From: CAIYUC01 sp963682005
GTDB lineage: Bacteria; Bacteroidota; Bacteroidia; Bacteroidales; FEN-979
Length of the DNA stretch: 64,000 nucleotides
Direction: 5' to 3'
NCBI GenBank assembly: GCA_963682005.1
Contig: OY820914.1
Coordinates: 2,418,001-2,482,000, forward strand
The translations under genes and the position numbers were made by a program. Under the pieces are notes generated by a model. It ran no database searches and was not told the origin of the DNA. It saw only the letters and a list, made by a program, of their open reading frames with translations. Below, in pieces: positions 8,699 through 16,946 of the stretch; the first letter of the stretch is position 1; each line of letters opens with the position of its first letter.

Positions 8699-9490
8699 AT
8701 GAAACATCTGACCTTCCGCAACAAAAAGATCTTCTACACCGATGAAGGTCATGGCAAAGTGATCGTTTTCCTCCATGGATTCATGGAATCCTCGAGGATC
8801 TGGAAAGATTTCAGTTCGGCACTGAAGCATGTGAACAGGGTGATCTGCATTGATCTTCCCGGCCACGGTAAAAGTGAATGCCTGTCCGAAGTCCATGATA
8901 TGGACCTCCTGGCAATGGTCGTCCATAAAATGCTGGTCGATCTGAAAGTAAGGAAATGTGTGATGATCGGTCATTCGATGGGAGGGTATGTCACCCTCGC
9001 CTTTGCTGAACGGTTCCCGGATATGCTGAAGGGCTACGGCCTCTTCCATTCGCATATCTTTGAAGATACGGCAGAAGCAAAGATCACCCGCGAGCGGACG
9101 ATAGAACTGGTCAAAAAGGACAAGCTCAAATTTGCTGCACAGTTCATCAGGTCGCTTTTCCCGGAAGAAACAGCAGAAAGGTTCACCAGGGACATCGACA
9201 AACTCATTAACCGTGCCGGAAAGATGAGCAATGAAGGAGTTATTGCAGCCCTTGAAGGAATGAAGATCCGCCCGCTCCGTGATGATGTATTGAAAAAATC
9301 AGCAGTGCCGGTTCTTTTTATAATCGGGATGAAAGATACAAAGATCCCCGTTGAACGAACATGGGAGATGATCTCACTTCCTCCGAGATCCGAACTCTGT
9401 CTGTTGCAGAACGTAGGCCATATGGGCTATATCGAGGAACCTGTTGAAACCCTGAAAGCAATTTATTACTATACACGAAAAGTCTTTTAA
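8699..9490 (+). CDS. Alpha/beta-fold hydrolase
   Basis: A 263-residue alpha/beta hydrolase. Visible are the oxyanion HG motif (FLHGFMESS, about residue 25), the nucleophile elbow GHSMGG (Ser near residue 94), and the C-terminal GHMGY that supplies the catalytic His. No signal peptide, so cytoplasmic. Substrate cannot be read from sequence; the closest general match is the small esterase/haloperoxidase-like group. The PhzF-like gene starts five bases after its stop, so the two are probably translated from one message. Confidence 0.85.
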   Translation: MKHLTFRNKKIFYTDEGHGKVIVFLHGFMESSRIWKDFSSALKHVNRVICIDLPGHGKSECLSEVHDMDLLAMVVHKMLVDLKVRKCVMIGHSMGGYVTLAFAERFPDMLKGYGLFHSHIFEDTAEAKITRERTIELVKKDKLKFAAQFIRSLFPEETAERFTRDIDKLINRAGKMSNEGVIAALEGMKIRPLRDDVLKKSAVPVLFIIGMKDTKIPVERTWEMISLPPRSELCLLQNVGHMGYIEEPVETLKAIYYYTRKVF

Positions 9491-9494
9491 AATC

Positions 9495-10277
9495 ATGAAT
9501 CTTCGAATGTACCAGGTCGATGCCTTTTCCGATCACCTCTTTGGAGGAAATCCGGCTGGTGTCTGTTTGCTCGAAGGCTGGCTTTCCGACAGCCTAATGC
9601 AGAATATCGCCATGGAGAACAACCTGGCGGAAACGGCATTTGTTATTAAGGAAGACGATCATTACCACATCCGCTGGTACACACCTGTTGCAGAAGTTGA
9701 TCTGTGCGGCCATGCCACCCTCGCATCGGCCCATGTGATCTTTCAGTATTCCGGGGAAGACCGCAATGAGATCAGGTTGAGTTCCCGGAGTGGAGAACTG
9801 AACGTGAGAAAAGAAGGGAGCAACCTCATTCTGAACTTCCCGACAGATACCATAGAAAAGATCGAAATCCCCGTGGAGATCGTTGCAGCATTCAGGATTC
9901 CGCCTGTTGAAGCCTGGAAGGGAAAGACAGATTACATGCTTGTTTATGACGACCAGGCTGTCATTGAATCGATCGTTCCTGATTTCAACCTGTTGATAAG
10001 GGCCAATGCCAGGGGGGTGATCATCACGTCCCGCGGGAAAGAAGCAGATTTTGTTTCACGTTTCTTTGCGCCGATGGTCGGCATAAATGAAGACCCGGTG
10101 ACCGGCTCAGCACATACCACCCTCATTCCTTACTGGTCGGAAAAACTGGGAAAAACAACCATGAATGCCGTTCAACTCTCAAAAAGACGCGGGCATCTAC
10201 ACTGCAAATACCTCGGCAACCGGGTCGAAATTGGCGGGAAAGCTGTTACATACCTGGTCGGGAATATTTCTGTTTGA
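9495..10277 (+). CDS. PhzF-family isomerase-like protein
   Basis: A 260-residue protein with the PhzF/diaminopimelate-epimerase-like fold. Motifs are VDAFSDHLFGGNPAGV at the N-terminus, MENNLAETAFV with the conserved Glu (about residue 45), DLCGHATLASAHV, and DPVTGSAHTTL near residue 200. No phenazine genes are nearby, so a general metabolite isomerase or detoxifying role is more likely than phenazine synthesis. The TGA stop is followed within three bases by a degenerate repeat. Confidence 0.88.
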   Translation: MNLRMYQVDAFSDHLFGGNPAGVCLLEGWLSDSLMQNIAMENNLAETAFVIKEDDHYHIRWYTPVAEVDLCGHATLASAHVIFQYSGEDRNEIRLSSRSGELNVRKEGSNLILNFPTDTIEKIEIPVEIVAAFRIPPVEAWKGKTDYMLVYDDQAVIESIVPDFNLLIRANARGVIITSRGKEADFVSRFFAPMVGINEDPVTGSAHTTLIPYWSEKLGKTTMNAVQLSKRRGHLHCKYLGNRVEIGGKAVTYLVGNISV

Positions 10278-10279
10278 CA

Positions 10280-10376
10280 GGCTTCGGGCTTCGGGCTTAA
10301 AACTCCTATCCTCCATCCTCCATCCTCTATCCTCTATCCTCCGACTTCCGACCCCTGACCTCTGACCTCCGATCTC
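10280..10376. repeat. Degenerate word-like repeat filling a stop-to-stop gap
   Basis: Starts with two GGCTTCGGGCTTCGGGCTT units, then variants of ATCCTCCATCCTCTATCCTC, then CCGACTTCCGACCCCTGACC-type units. It occupies essentially the whole space between the PhzF stop (10275-10277) and the converging nadD stop (10380-10378). Related text is found at 17998, inside meaB, and at 54428. Confidence 0.8.
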
Positions 10377-10377
10377 G

Positions 10378-10962
10378 CTATCTATAAAAATGCATTTCCT
10401 CAATATACTTCCACACCTTCTCCGGCAGGAATTGCCTCATGTTCTTTCCTTCACTTATTCCTTTCCTGATGAAACTGGATGAGATCTCGATCATCGGGGC
10501 TTCCGTAAAGTGGATGTGAGGATGCTGGTCGAACCGGCTGGGTAACTTGTTCGGGCGGGGATAAATGTAAAATTCATAAAGGTCTAGCAGTTGCTGGTGG
10601 TTTTTCCATTTGTGAAAACTCGGAAGATTGTCGGAGCCGGCGATCAGGATAAAGGATTTTTGCGGGTATTTTTCCTGGAGGTAAGTAAGCGTATGGATCG
10701 TGTATGAAGGTTGGGGCAGATGGAATTCAATGTTTGATGACCGGAACCGCGGATCATCCTCCACGGCTATGTTGACCATCGCCAGCCGGTGATAATCGGC
10801 AAGCAACGTGGCTTTGTCCTTCAGCGGGTTCTGCGGCGAAATGATAAACCAGACCTGTGCCAGGTCGGTATATTCCACCATGTAATTGGCGATCATCATG
10901 TGGCCGCAGTGGATCGGGTTGAACGAACCGAAATAAAGGCCGATCTTTGATTTTTTTGCCAT
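10378..10962 (-). CDS. nadD: Nicotinate-nucleotide adenylyltransferase
   Basis: A 194-residue nucleotidyltransferase with the GLYFGSFNPIHCGHMM motif (HxGH at the ATP site) and the C-terminal ISSSFIRKGI motif. It makes deamido-NAD from nicotinate mononucleotide in NAD biosynthesis. The gene starts four bases after the gmk stop on the same strand, so yicC-gmk-nadD is likely one operon. Its stop codon touches the repeat at 10280-10376. Confidence 0.93.
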   Translation of the reverse strand: MAKKSKIGLYFGSFNPIHCGHMMIANYMVEYTDLAQVWFIISPQNPLKDKATLLADYHRLAMVNIAVEDDPRFRSSNIEFHLPQPSYTIHTLTYLQEKYPQKSFILIAGSDNLPSFHKWKNHQQLLDLYEFYIYPRPNKLPSRFDQHPHIHFTEAPMIEISSSFIRKGISEGKNMRQFLPEKVWKYIEEMHFYR

Positions 10963-10966
10963 GCTG

Positions 10967-11539
10967 TTAATTTCTTTCGCTGCAAAAATCAGTTATTGAT
11001 TTGATCGTAGTCGTAACCGCCGTTTCAAGAACATCATTTACGATGACCAGATCGAATTCTTTGGCGAAAGTGAGCTCGTATTTCGCTTTGTTCAACCGGG
11101 TTTCAATGCTTTCTGCACTGTCGGTCTTCCGGTTGATCAGACGTGTTTCAAGATGGCCGACAGATGGGGGCTCAATAAAAATGGCAAGGGCTTTCAGGCC
11201 GAAATACCGTTTTAAATTTACACCCCCTGCAACATCCACATCAAAAATAACATTCTTTCCTTCCGACCAGATTCGGTTTATCTCCGACTTAAACGTTCCG
11301 TAATAATTTCCCGGGTAAACCTCTTCCCACTCGATAAATGCATCCTGCTTGATTTTCTCCCGGAATTCATCCGGGGAGATAAAATAATAATCCTTCCCGT
11401 CAACCTCATTGATCCTCTTTGGACGGGTGCATGCCGACACCGAAAAAGCAAGCGTGGGAATGGCTTTCAGCAATTCTTTCACAATGGTGGTTTTTCCCGC
11501 TCCTGACGGCGCCGACACTATGATTGCTTTTCCTTTCAT
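10967..11539 (-). CDS. gmk: Guanylate kinase
   Basis: A 190-residue guanylate kinase, P-loop SAPSGAGKTTIV at residues 8-19, followed by the GMP-binding stretch SACTRPKRINEVDGKDY and the YYGTFKSEI segment. It converts GMP to GDP. Middle gene of yicC-gmk-nadD; the gap to yicC (73 bases) is taken up by a hairpin repeat. Confidence 0.95.
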   Translation of the reverse strand: MKGKAIIVSAPSGAGKTTIVKELLKAIPTLAFSVSACTRPKRINEVDGKDYYFISPDEFREKIKQDAFIEWEEVYPGNYYGTFKSEINRIWSEGKNVIFDVDVAGGVNLKRYFGLKALAIFIEPPSVGHLETRLINRKTDSAESIETRLNKAKYELTFAKEFDLVIVNDVLETAVTTTIKSITDFCSERN

Positions 11540-11559
11540 ACATTACTAATTTTTGTTTT

Positions 11560-11592
11560 CCCCTCCCTGTTTCAGGGAGGGGCCAGGGGTGG
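11560..11592. repeat. G/C-rich hairpin repeat, copy 4
   Basis: Perfect hairpin CCCCTCCCTG-TTT-CAGGGAGGGG (11560-11582) followed by CCAGGGGTGG. It lies in the gap between gmk and the yicC stop (11613), about 20 bases past that stop, the same placement relative to a stop codon as copy 2. Confidence 0.75.
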
Positions 11593-11612
11593 GTACTGAG
11601 AGGTCGGGGGGA

Positions 11613-12500
11613 TTACAAAATATTCAGCAACTGCTCCTTCACCTTTTCCAGTTCATCCTTCATCTGTACAACGATCTTCTGGATCTCGGCATGATTGGCT
11701 TTTGATCCGATCGTGTTGATCTCCCTTCCGATCTCCTGCGTTATGAACCCAAGTTTTTTTCCTTGTGAAACAGGTTGATTCATCGTCTCAAGAAAATAGT
11801 CACAATGCTTCTTCAGCCGTACTTTTTCTTCGGTGATATCAAGACGTTCAAAATAGAAAATAAGTTCCTGCTCAAACCGGTTCTGGTCAGGAATCACAGA
11901 TTTCCCATCGGTCCTGGCCAGGTTCTCGAATTCCCTGGATAAGCGCTCGCGCACGCTGGTTATCCTCGCGGTCTCATAAGGTTCAATGGAATCAAGCAGG
12001 TTCTGGATCAGGTTTATTCTCGACAGGATATCCTTTTCAAGGATCCTCCCTTCGTTTGTCCGGAAATCGAGTAATTGCGATCCGGCACTTTCGATGCTTT
12101 CCATCAGGATGTTCCAATCTCCTTCATTGATACCCTCTGTGCTTGTCTGCAGAACATCGGGCATTTTTATCAGCAGGGGAATGATCTGTTCGTCAGGAAG
12201 CCCGCCGACCTCTGAAGCAAGTTCGCGGATCTCCTGCAGGTATTTCTTCGCCAGGACCTTGTTGATGGAATAGTTCGGGGAATCTCCATTGAACTCTGTG
12301 GATATGAAAATATCGATTTTCCCCCGTTCGAATTTCTGCGCAATAAAATTCCTTACCACCGATTCCTTTTCCCGGAAAATTCCCGGGAGCTTCATGGAAA
12401 GATCAAGCTGTTTGCTGTTCAACGATTTGATCTCGATGGTCAGTTTTTTTCCTGTGATCTCTGCAAAGGCTTTCCCGTAGCCCGTCATGGATATAATCAT
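11613..12500 (-). CDS. yicC: YicC-family protein (endoribonuclease-type)
   Basis: A 295-residue protein with the family's N-terminal MTGYGKA motif, SLNSKQLD (residues about 27-34) and the C-terminal DUF1732 stretch (KKHCDYFLETM, KLGFITQEIGREINTIGSKANHAEIQ). E. coli YicC has been described as an RNase that affects small-RNA turnover. It starts the operon with gmk and nadD; pairing with gmk is widespread. A TAAGTTTG box at 12521-12514 would give a very short leader. Confidence 0.93.
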   Translation of the reverse strand: MIISMTGYGKAFAEITGKKLTIEIKSLNSKQLDLSMKLPGIFREKESVVRNFIAQKFERGKIDIFISTEFNGDSPNYSINKVLAKKYLQEIRELASEVGGLPDEQIIPLLIKMPDVLQTSTEGINEGDWNILMESIESAGSQLLDFRTNEGRILEKDILSRINLIQNLLDSIEPYETARITSVRERLSREFENLARTDGKSVIPDQNRFEQELIFYFERLDITEEKVRLKKHCDYFLETMNQPVSQGKKLGFITQEIGREINTIGSKANHAEIQKIVVQMKDELEKVKEQLLNIL

Positions 12501-12513
12501 AACCCCTTTTTTG

Positions 12514-12521
12514 CAAACTTA
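12514..12521 (-). promoter_or_regulatory. -7 box for the yicC-gmk-nadD operon
   Basis: TAAGTTTG on the minus strand fits TAnnTTTG, 13 bases before the yicC ATG. It lies in the 46-base divergent gap to the phospholipase D-type gene, whose own side has only a one-mismatch TAATTTTA. Confidence 0.4.
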
Positions 12522-12546
12522 CGCATTTTTATTATAATTTTACCTC

Positions 12547-13614
12547 ATGGAATTCCAGGTCATCGACGATCCCTTGAAGTTTTATACCCTGATGCTCAGC
12601 GACATCTCGAGGGCAAAGAGTTATATTTACCTGGAGACCTATAAGTTTTCCAACGACCATATGGGGATCAAGTTCCGTGATGCCCTTACCCGCAAAGCAC
12701 ACGAAGGTCTTGAAGTCAAGGTGCTTATTGATTCCTGGGGTAAGGGACCGATCTCCGATTACTTCTTTGAAGAGATGGTCAAATACGGCGGTGAAGTCAA
12801 GTTCTTCGAGAAGATCAAGATAAGCACCGACATCTTCACCCGTGGCCACCGGCGCGATCATCGCAAGATCATTGTCATCGACGATGAGATCACGTACATG
12901 GGTTCCATGAACATTACCGGTTACAACCTCAACTGGAGGGAACTCGCCCTGAGAACACGCGGTCTTGAAATGGCAGCCATGTTCCGCAAGGTTTTTCAGC
13001 AGAATTTCGAAGCCTTTAATACTTACATCATCACCAATAAGCTTACCTACACCAAGACCCTGAAATTCGGGGAGTGGGAGCTCGTCCGGGATGTCCCTTC
13101 TTTTCCCCTCCAGAAGCTGAAAAAGAGGTATCTTCAGCTGATAAAGAGCGCGAAATCAAAGGTTGTCATCGAAACGCCATACTTCCTCCCGGGTTATCTG
13201 CTGCGGAAAGCACTGATGGATGCAGCAAAAAGAGGTGTTGACGTCAGGGTCATTCTCCCGATGCATTCGGATGTCAGGATGATCGATATCCTTCGGAATA
13301 AATACCTTGGCACGCTTCACAAGAGCCACGTGAAGCTACTTTTCTACATCCCTCATAATCTGCATGCCAAGCTCATGGTGATCGACGACAGGATCTTTTC
13401 CATCTCATCCGCGAATTTCGATTACCGGAGTTTCCGGTACCAGTATGAGATCGCACTGATCGGGACCGAACCTGATGTATTGAGGCAACTGAAAGACCAC
13501 ATCAGCGAAACGCTTGGCAATTCAGAGGATTTTAATTATGATAAATGGCTGAAACGGCCTTTGATCGAGAAGATCTTCGAAAGGATACTCATCCCGTTCA
13601 GGCACCTGCTCTGA
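12547..13614 (+). CDS. Phospholipase D-like protein, cardiolipin synthase type
   Basis: A 355-residue protein with two HKD motifs: HRKIIVID followed by GSMNITG (about residues 101-118), and HAKLMVID followed by SSANFDYRS (about residues 278-298). Two HKD motifs with this spacing are typical of cardiolipin synthases and related phosphatidyltransferases. Unlike classical ClsA it has no N-terminal membrane segments, so it resembles the ClsB type and could also be a nuclease-like relative. It ends eight bases from the converging transporter stop. Confidence 0.85.
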   Translation: MEFQVIDDPLKFYTLMLSDISRAKSYIYLETYKFSNDHMGIKFRDALTRKAHEGLEVKVLIDSWGKGPISDYFFEEMVKYGGEVKFFEKIKISTDIFTRGHRRDHRKIIVIDDEITYMGSMNITGYNLNWRELALRTRGLEMAAMFRKVFQQNFEAFNTYIITNKLTYTKTLKFGEWELVRDVPSFPLQKLKKRYLQLIKSAKSKVVIETPYFLPGYLLRKALMDAAKRGVDVRVILPMHSDVRMIDILRNKYLGTLHKSHVKLLFYIPHNLHAKLMVIDDRIFSISSANFDYRSFRYQYEIALIGTEPDVLRQLKDHISETLGNSEDFNYDKWLKRPLIEKIFERILIPFRHLL

Positions 13615-13622
13615 TATCCAAT

Positions 13623-14510
13623 CTATGCAGCCTTGATTTTCTTGTTTACCAGGTAAACCCCGATAAAGATCAATAATGCCGCACACAGTTTCGGCCATGT
13701 AATGATCTCGTTTCCCAGTGAAATCGAAGTTACTGAAGCAATGATTGGTTGAAAATAAGAATAATAGCTGACGCTGCTTGCGGTTACGACTTTCATGGCA
13801 AGGTTGATCAGTATATAGGCCAGGAATGTATTGAACAGGATGATGTAGCCGATTGAAAGCCAGGCGGCAGTTGTTAATTCGGCCAGGTGAATGTCGAAAA
13901 GGCCCCTGACCGAAAAGGGAAGGATGAATATTATCCCGAAAAATGAAACCCACATCAGGATGGTGATCGGGTGGTATTTCATGGCCATGGGTTTGATCAG
14001 CACCAGGTAAACCGCATAAAAGACCATATTCAGGAAAACATAAATATTTCCCGCGAAGGAATTGGTGCTCATGCTTACGGTCTTTCCGTAAAGGATAAGG
14101 ATCAGGGCTCCGCCGCAGCCGATTATGATCCCGGCAAATTTAACCAGCGTTATCTTTTCCCTGATGATCACGCTGGCAAAGATCATTACAAGGATGGGGT
14201 TCAGGACATGGATGAGCGAGGCGTCAACCGGTGTGGTCAGGTTTAGTCCTTCGTAAAAGAAAGCCTGGTTAAGCGCAAACCCGGTGAGTCCGCAAAGAGC
14301 CAGGAGCCACAAGTCTTTTCTTTCTACTTTTTCAGGGACGAAAAAATGGTGATAGAGCCAGAAAAGGAGCACCCCTCCGGCAAGCCGGAGAAATAAAAGT
14401 TGCATTGGCTGCAGGAATCCGGGCATCAGGCTTTTTGCCACTGCATAATGTAACCCGAAGATCAGTGTGGTGGCAATCAGCGAAAGGTGAGCCTTTAAGG
14501 TTCTGTTCAT
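13623..14510 (-). CDS. EamA/DMT-family transporter
   Basis: About 295 residues with ten predicted hydrophobic helices, arranged as two EamA repeats (the second starts near KITLVKFAGIIIGCGGALIL-like text). It is an inner-membrane exporter of small metabolites; substrate unknown. The ATG at 14510 (MNRTLKAHLSL) is preferred to that at 14537, because a TAATTTTG promoter box at 14542-14535 overlaps the upstream ATG and would initiate between the two. Confidence 0.85.
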   Translation of the reverse strand: MNRTLKAHLSLIATTLIFGLHYAVAKSLMPGFLQPMQLLFLRLAGGVLLFWLYHHFFVPEKVERKDLWLLALCGLTGFALNQAFFYEGLNLTTPVDASLIHVLNPILVMIFASVIIREKITLVKFAGIIIGCGGALILILYGKTVSMSTNSFAGNIYVFLNMVFYAVYLVLIKPMAMKYHPITILMWVSFFGIIFILPFSVRGLFDIHLAELTTAAWLSIGYIILFNTFLAYILINLAMKVVTASSVSYYSYFQPIIASVTSISLGNEIITWPKLCAALLIFIGVYLVNKKIKAA

Positions 14511-14534
14511 GGTTGGAATGGTCCGGAAAAGTTC

Positions 14535-14542
14535 CAAAATTA
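14535..14542 (-). promoter_or_regulatory. -7 box for the DMT transporter gene
   Basis: TAATTTTG (minus strand), exact TAnnTTTG, 24 bases before the chosen ATG at 14510. It decides between the two possible starts. No -33 TTG at 19-21 bases was found. Confidence 0.5.
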
Positions 14543-14567
14543 ATGATTTTGAACATTGTCCGGATCA

Positions 14568-14616
14568 ATAAAAAAGGCTGATCCCCGGGATTATTATCCC
14601 TTGGTCAGCCTGACGC
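14568..14616 (-). terminator. Intrinsic terminator of the Hsp20 gene
   Basis: Read leftwards: GGCTGACC..., an inner GGGAT-AATA-ATCCC stem, then GGATCAGCC, followed by TTTTTTATT. The outer stem GGCTGA/TCAGCC has a one-base bulge. It sits about 30 bases past the hsp20 stop. Confidence 0.8.
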
Positions 14617-14646
14617 AAAGATGCATTCTCTTCCCGCTGCCGTGGT

Positions 14647-15072
14647 TTATAAGATCTTGATCTCTTTCTTGATCTCCAGTTTTGCTTCTTCTTTCTTCGG
14701 AAGAACGACCTTCAGAACACCGTTTATGTACTCAGCATTGATCTTTTCCATGTCGATGCTCTTCGGAAGTGTGAATGAACGGCTGAACGATCCGTAATAA
14801 AATTCCCTCCGTGTGTAGTTTTTCCCTTCATCATTCTTTTCATTTTCAGTTTCAGACGAAATGGTCAGAACATTGTTGTCAAGATGGATCTTGAAGTCGT
14901 CTTTTTTCATGCCCGGAGCTGCAAGATCAAGCTGGAATGAATCCGGAAATTCAATGATGTTGGCCGCAGGATCGCTGAATTTGTGATTGAAGAAATCATT
15001 GAAATCACTGTCGAAGAAGTTAGAGAACATATCTGCTAACGGAAGCCGGTTACTCCATCTGATTAGTGTCAT
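14647..15072 (-). CDS. Hsp20/alpha-crystallin small heat-shock protein
   Basis: A 141-residue chaperone. The alpha-crystallin domain begins with ANIIEFPDSFQLDLAAPGMKKDDF and ends with the family's AEYINGVLKVVLPK segment; the short tail carries the I-x-I motif (IKIL). It holds unfolding proteins in soluble complexes. It is monocistronic: a strong terminator follows, and the 280-base region upstream contains no gene. No CIRCE element or clear TAnnTTTG box was recognised upstream. Confidence 0.95.
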   Translation of the reverse strand: MTLIRWSNRLPLADMFSNFFDSDFNDFFNHKFSDPAANIIEFPDSFQLDLAAPGMKKDDFKIHLDNNVLTISSETENEKNDEGKNYTRREFYYGSFSRSFTLPKSIDMEKINAEYINGVLKVVLPKKEEAKLEIKKEIKIL

Positions 15073-15307
15073 AGTTTAATCCTCCATTTTTAAGTTTGAC
15101 ATTGGTTTTTTTCCCTGATTGTCAATATCTGTACCACCGTAGTTTATCGAAAAAATAATGACAAAGTGGCCTGTTTGATCAAAGTAAGTATGACATAATG
15201 GCGTATGTAAAATATTTTCAAGGGGTAAGTAATTGATTGTCAAATTTAATTAAATACAGGTTGCGAAAAAAAATTGATCCGTGGTTTGACCCGGTGTTCT
15301 TTTGTTC

Positions 15308-15345
15308 TAAAATCTGAAATCGTAATCTGAAATCGAAAATCTGAC
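15308..15345. repeat. Degenerate word-like repeat: AATCTGAAATCG copies
   Basis: Three variants of AATCTGAAATCG and AATCTGACC, ending seven bases before the left-reading glnA stop codon (15355-15353). The rest of the 15073-15352 gap shows no gene. Confidence 0.65.
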
Positions 15346-15352
15346 CTTTATC

Positions 15353-16858
15353 CTATCCGCAATGCAGGTATGTATTGACAAGCCTGAGGATTTCCTTTTC
15401 ATTATCCTTGATTTCGCCTCTCAGCTGCTCGTCATTGTAGCTGCGCAGTTTTTTTATGATACCGTCAATGATCATGGGAGGGAAGATGTTGTGCTTTTCA
15501 TACACGGCACGCTGCTTTTGAAGGCAGTCGGCAGAATGCCAGCACGAATCGGGTAGCTGATCCAGCTCGCTGACGCGGCTTTTGTGTTTTTCCTCAAAGA
15601 TATTCACATCAACGTATCTTTTTGCTGCAAACTCGAGGGAATTTTCCATCTCAAGCCCATGACGGGCGGCAACCGTAAGCCCGGCCATCAGCAGGTAAAT
15701 GTCTGCAGACCCGTCAGGACACCGGAACTCTACAGTCTGCCGGTGATTGAAATCGCTTAAGGGTTCCTTATCATTGGGATTGGCATCAGAAAGCATGTTG
15801 TTCTTTGAGTTCCATCCAAGCGGAACACGAACCAGGACTGACCGGTTCCGGTCGCCCCAACAGATGTTGGTCGGAGCTTCCTGGTGCGGTACAAGCCTGA
15901 AATATGAAGTGGGGATGGTATTCCCGAATGCTGTGAGCGACTGGGCCAGGTCGAGGTATCCGCTGATGGCCTTTTTTGCGGTATCAGACAAGCCTTTGCT
16001 CCCGACCATCATATTCTTTCCGTCTTTGGTGAGCCGCGTGTGGATGTGTAGCCCGCTGCCGGCCTTGCCTGTAGTGATCTTCGGGGCAAAGGTCACGGTG
16101 ACATCGTGCTTGTAAGCAAGGTGACGGATGATCCACTTTGCGATCAACAACTGATCGGCTGCGTCTTCCAGGTTGACGGGAGTAAATTCAATCTCATTCT
16201 GTTCAAAAGCCAGTCCGTCTTCGATGAAGTTTCCGACTTCCGAATGGCCATATTTAATGTTGCCCCCGCATTTGGCGATCGCTTCCATGGCCTCCATCCG
16301 TAAACCTTCCCATTTGCAGAATGGTCCCGACTCATGATACCCGCGCTGATCGGCAGCTTCGAAAAGTGGATCTTTTTCGCTGATGATGTAATATTCCAGT
16401 TCACCCATCACCTCAAACTGAAAACCTGTTTGTTTTTTCAGGATCTCATGAGACTTGCGCAGGATGAATTCAGGAGAATTGGCATAAGGCATTCCGTCTT
16501 TGTCGTAATAAGAGCAAAGGATATCAATGGCCGGAATTTCGGAGAACGGATTCACAAATGCCGTACGGTAACGTGGCATCACATAAAGGTCGCTGGATCC
16601 TGCTTCAACGTAAAAAGGGAAAAGACTCGAGCCATCTACCCGTTCTCCTGCAGAGAGAACATTTTCAAGCTGACGCCGGCTGTTGATGATGAAATTAAGG
16701 GTTTTTAACCGTCCGTCAGCCCCGGCATACCGGAAATTGACCATTTCAATACCTTTCGCTTCAATGAACCGGATAAGATCATTACGGGTAAAATCAACAG
16801 GGGGCTTTTCGAGAAATCTGACGATTTGATTTGGATTCAGATCCAACGTATCTTTCAT
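15353..16858 (-). CDS. glnA: Glutamine synthetase
   Basis: About 501 residues. Catalytic motifs are clear: GELEYYII (metal ligands), NEIEFTPVNLEDAADQ, KAGSGLHIHTRL (the flexible HxH), VPHQEAPTNICWGDRNRS (glutamate/ATP site), and VEFRCPDGSADIYL. Length and motifs fit the type I group, not the 730-residue type III enzyme also found in this phylum. At the usual adenylylation-loop position the sequence reads VSELDQLPDS, with no Tyr, so control by adenylylation is unlikely. The ATG at 16858 is preferred to a TTG at 16882: the divergent promoter palindrome gives a leader of about 25 bases to it. Confidence 0.92.
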   Translation of the reverse strand: MKDTLDLNPNQIVRFLEKPPVDFTRNDLIRFIEAKGIEMVNFRYAGADGRLKTLNFIINSRRQLENVLSAGERVDGSSLFPFYVEAGSSDLYVMPRYRTAFVNPFSEIPAIDILCSYYDKDGMPYANSPEFILRKSHEILKKQTGFQFEVMGELEYYIISEKDPLFEAADQRGYHESGPFCKWEGLRMEAMEAIAKCGGNIKYGHSEVGNFIEDGLAFEQNEIEFTPVNLEDAADQLLIAKWIIRHLAYKHDVTVTFAPKITTGKAGSGLHIHTRLTKDGKNMMVGSKGLSDTAKKAISGYLDLAQSLTAFGNTIPTSYFRLVPHQEAPTNICWGDRNRSVLVRVPLGWNSKNNMLSDANPNDKEPLSDFNHRQTVEFRCPDGSADIYLLMAGLTVAARHGLEMENSLEFAAKRYVDVNIFEEKHKSRVSELDQLPDSCWHSADCLQKQRAVYEKHNIFPPMIIDGIIKKLRSYNDEQLRGEIKDNEKEILRLVNTYLHCG

Positions 16859-16889
16859 GATGATGCTTTTCGTAAACTGCAAGTGACCA

Positions 16890-16916
16890 CAAAATTAAGA
16901 ATTTTTCTTAATTTTG
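16890..16916. promoter_or_regulatory. Symmetrical divergent promoter of glnA and terC
   Basis: Two 12-base arms, CAAAATTAAGAA and TTCTTAATTTTG, separated by three bases, form a perfect inverted repeat. Each arm contains a TAATTTTG box that fits TAnnTTTG: 16897-16890 reads toward glnA and 16909-16916 toward terC. The distances to the chosen ATGs are about equal (32 and 31 bases). The palindrome could be just two back-to-back promoters or a site for a dimeric regulator that would control both genes at once. Confidence 0.65.
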
Positions 16917-16946
16917 ACGGAAATCCCGTTATACCTTGATTTAAAG

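Noticed and set aside
7934..9055. A 373-codon minus-strand ORF
   Set aside because: It is the reverse-strand shadow of the aminopeptidase and hydrolase genes, which have complete catalytic motifs on the plus strand; it runs through the hairpin repeat between them and shows no family features.
9495..10277. Phenazine biosynthesis
   Set aside because: Only a PhzF-like protein is present; the rest of the pathway is absent, and the family is general.
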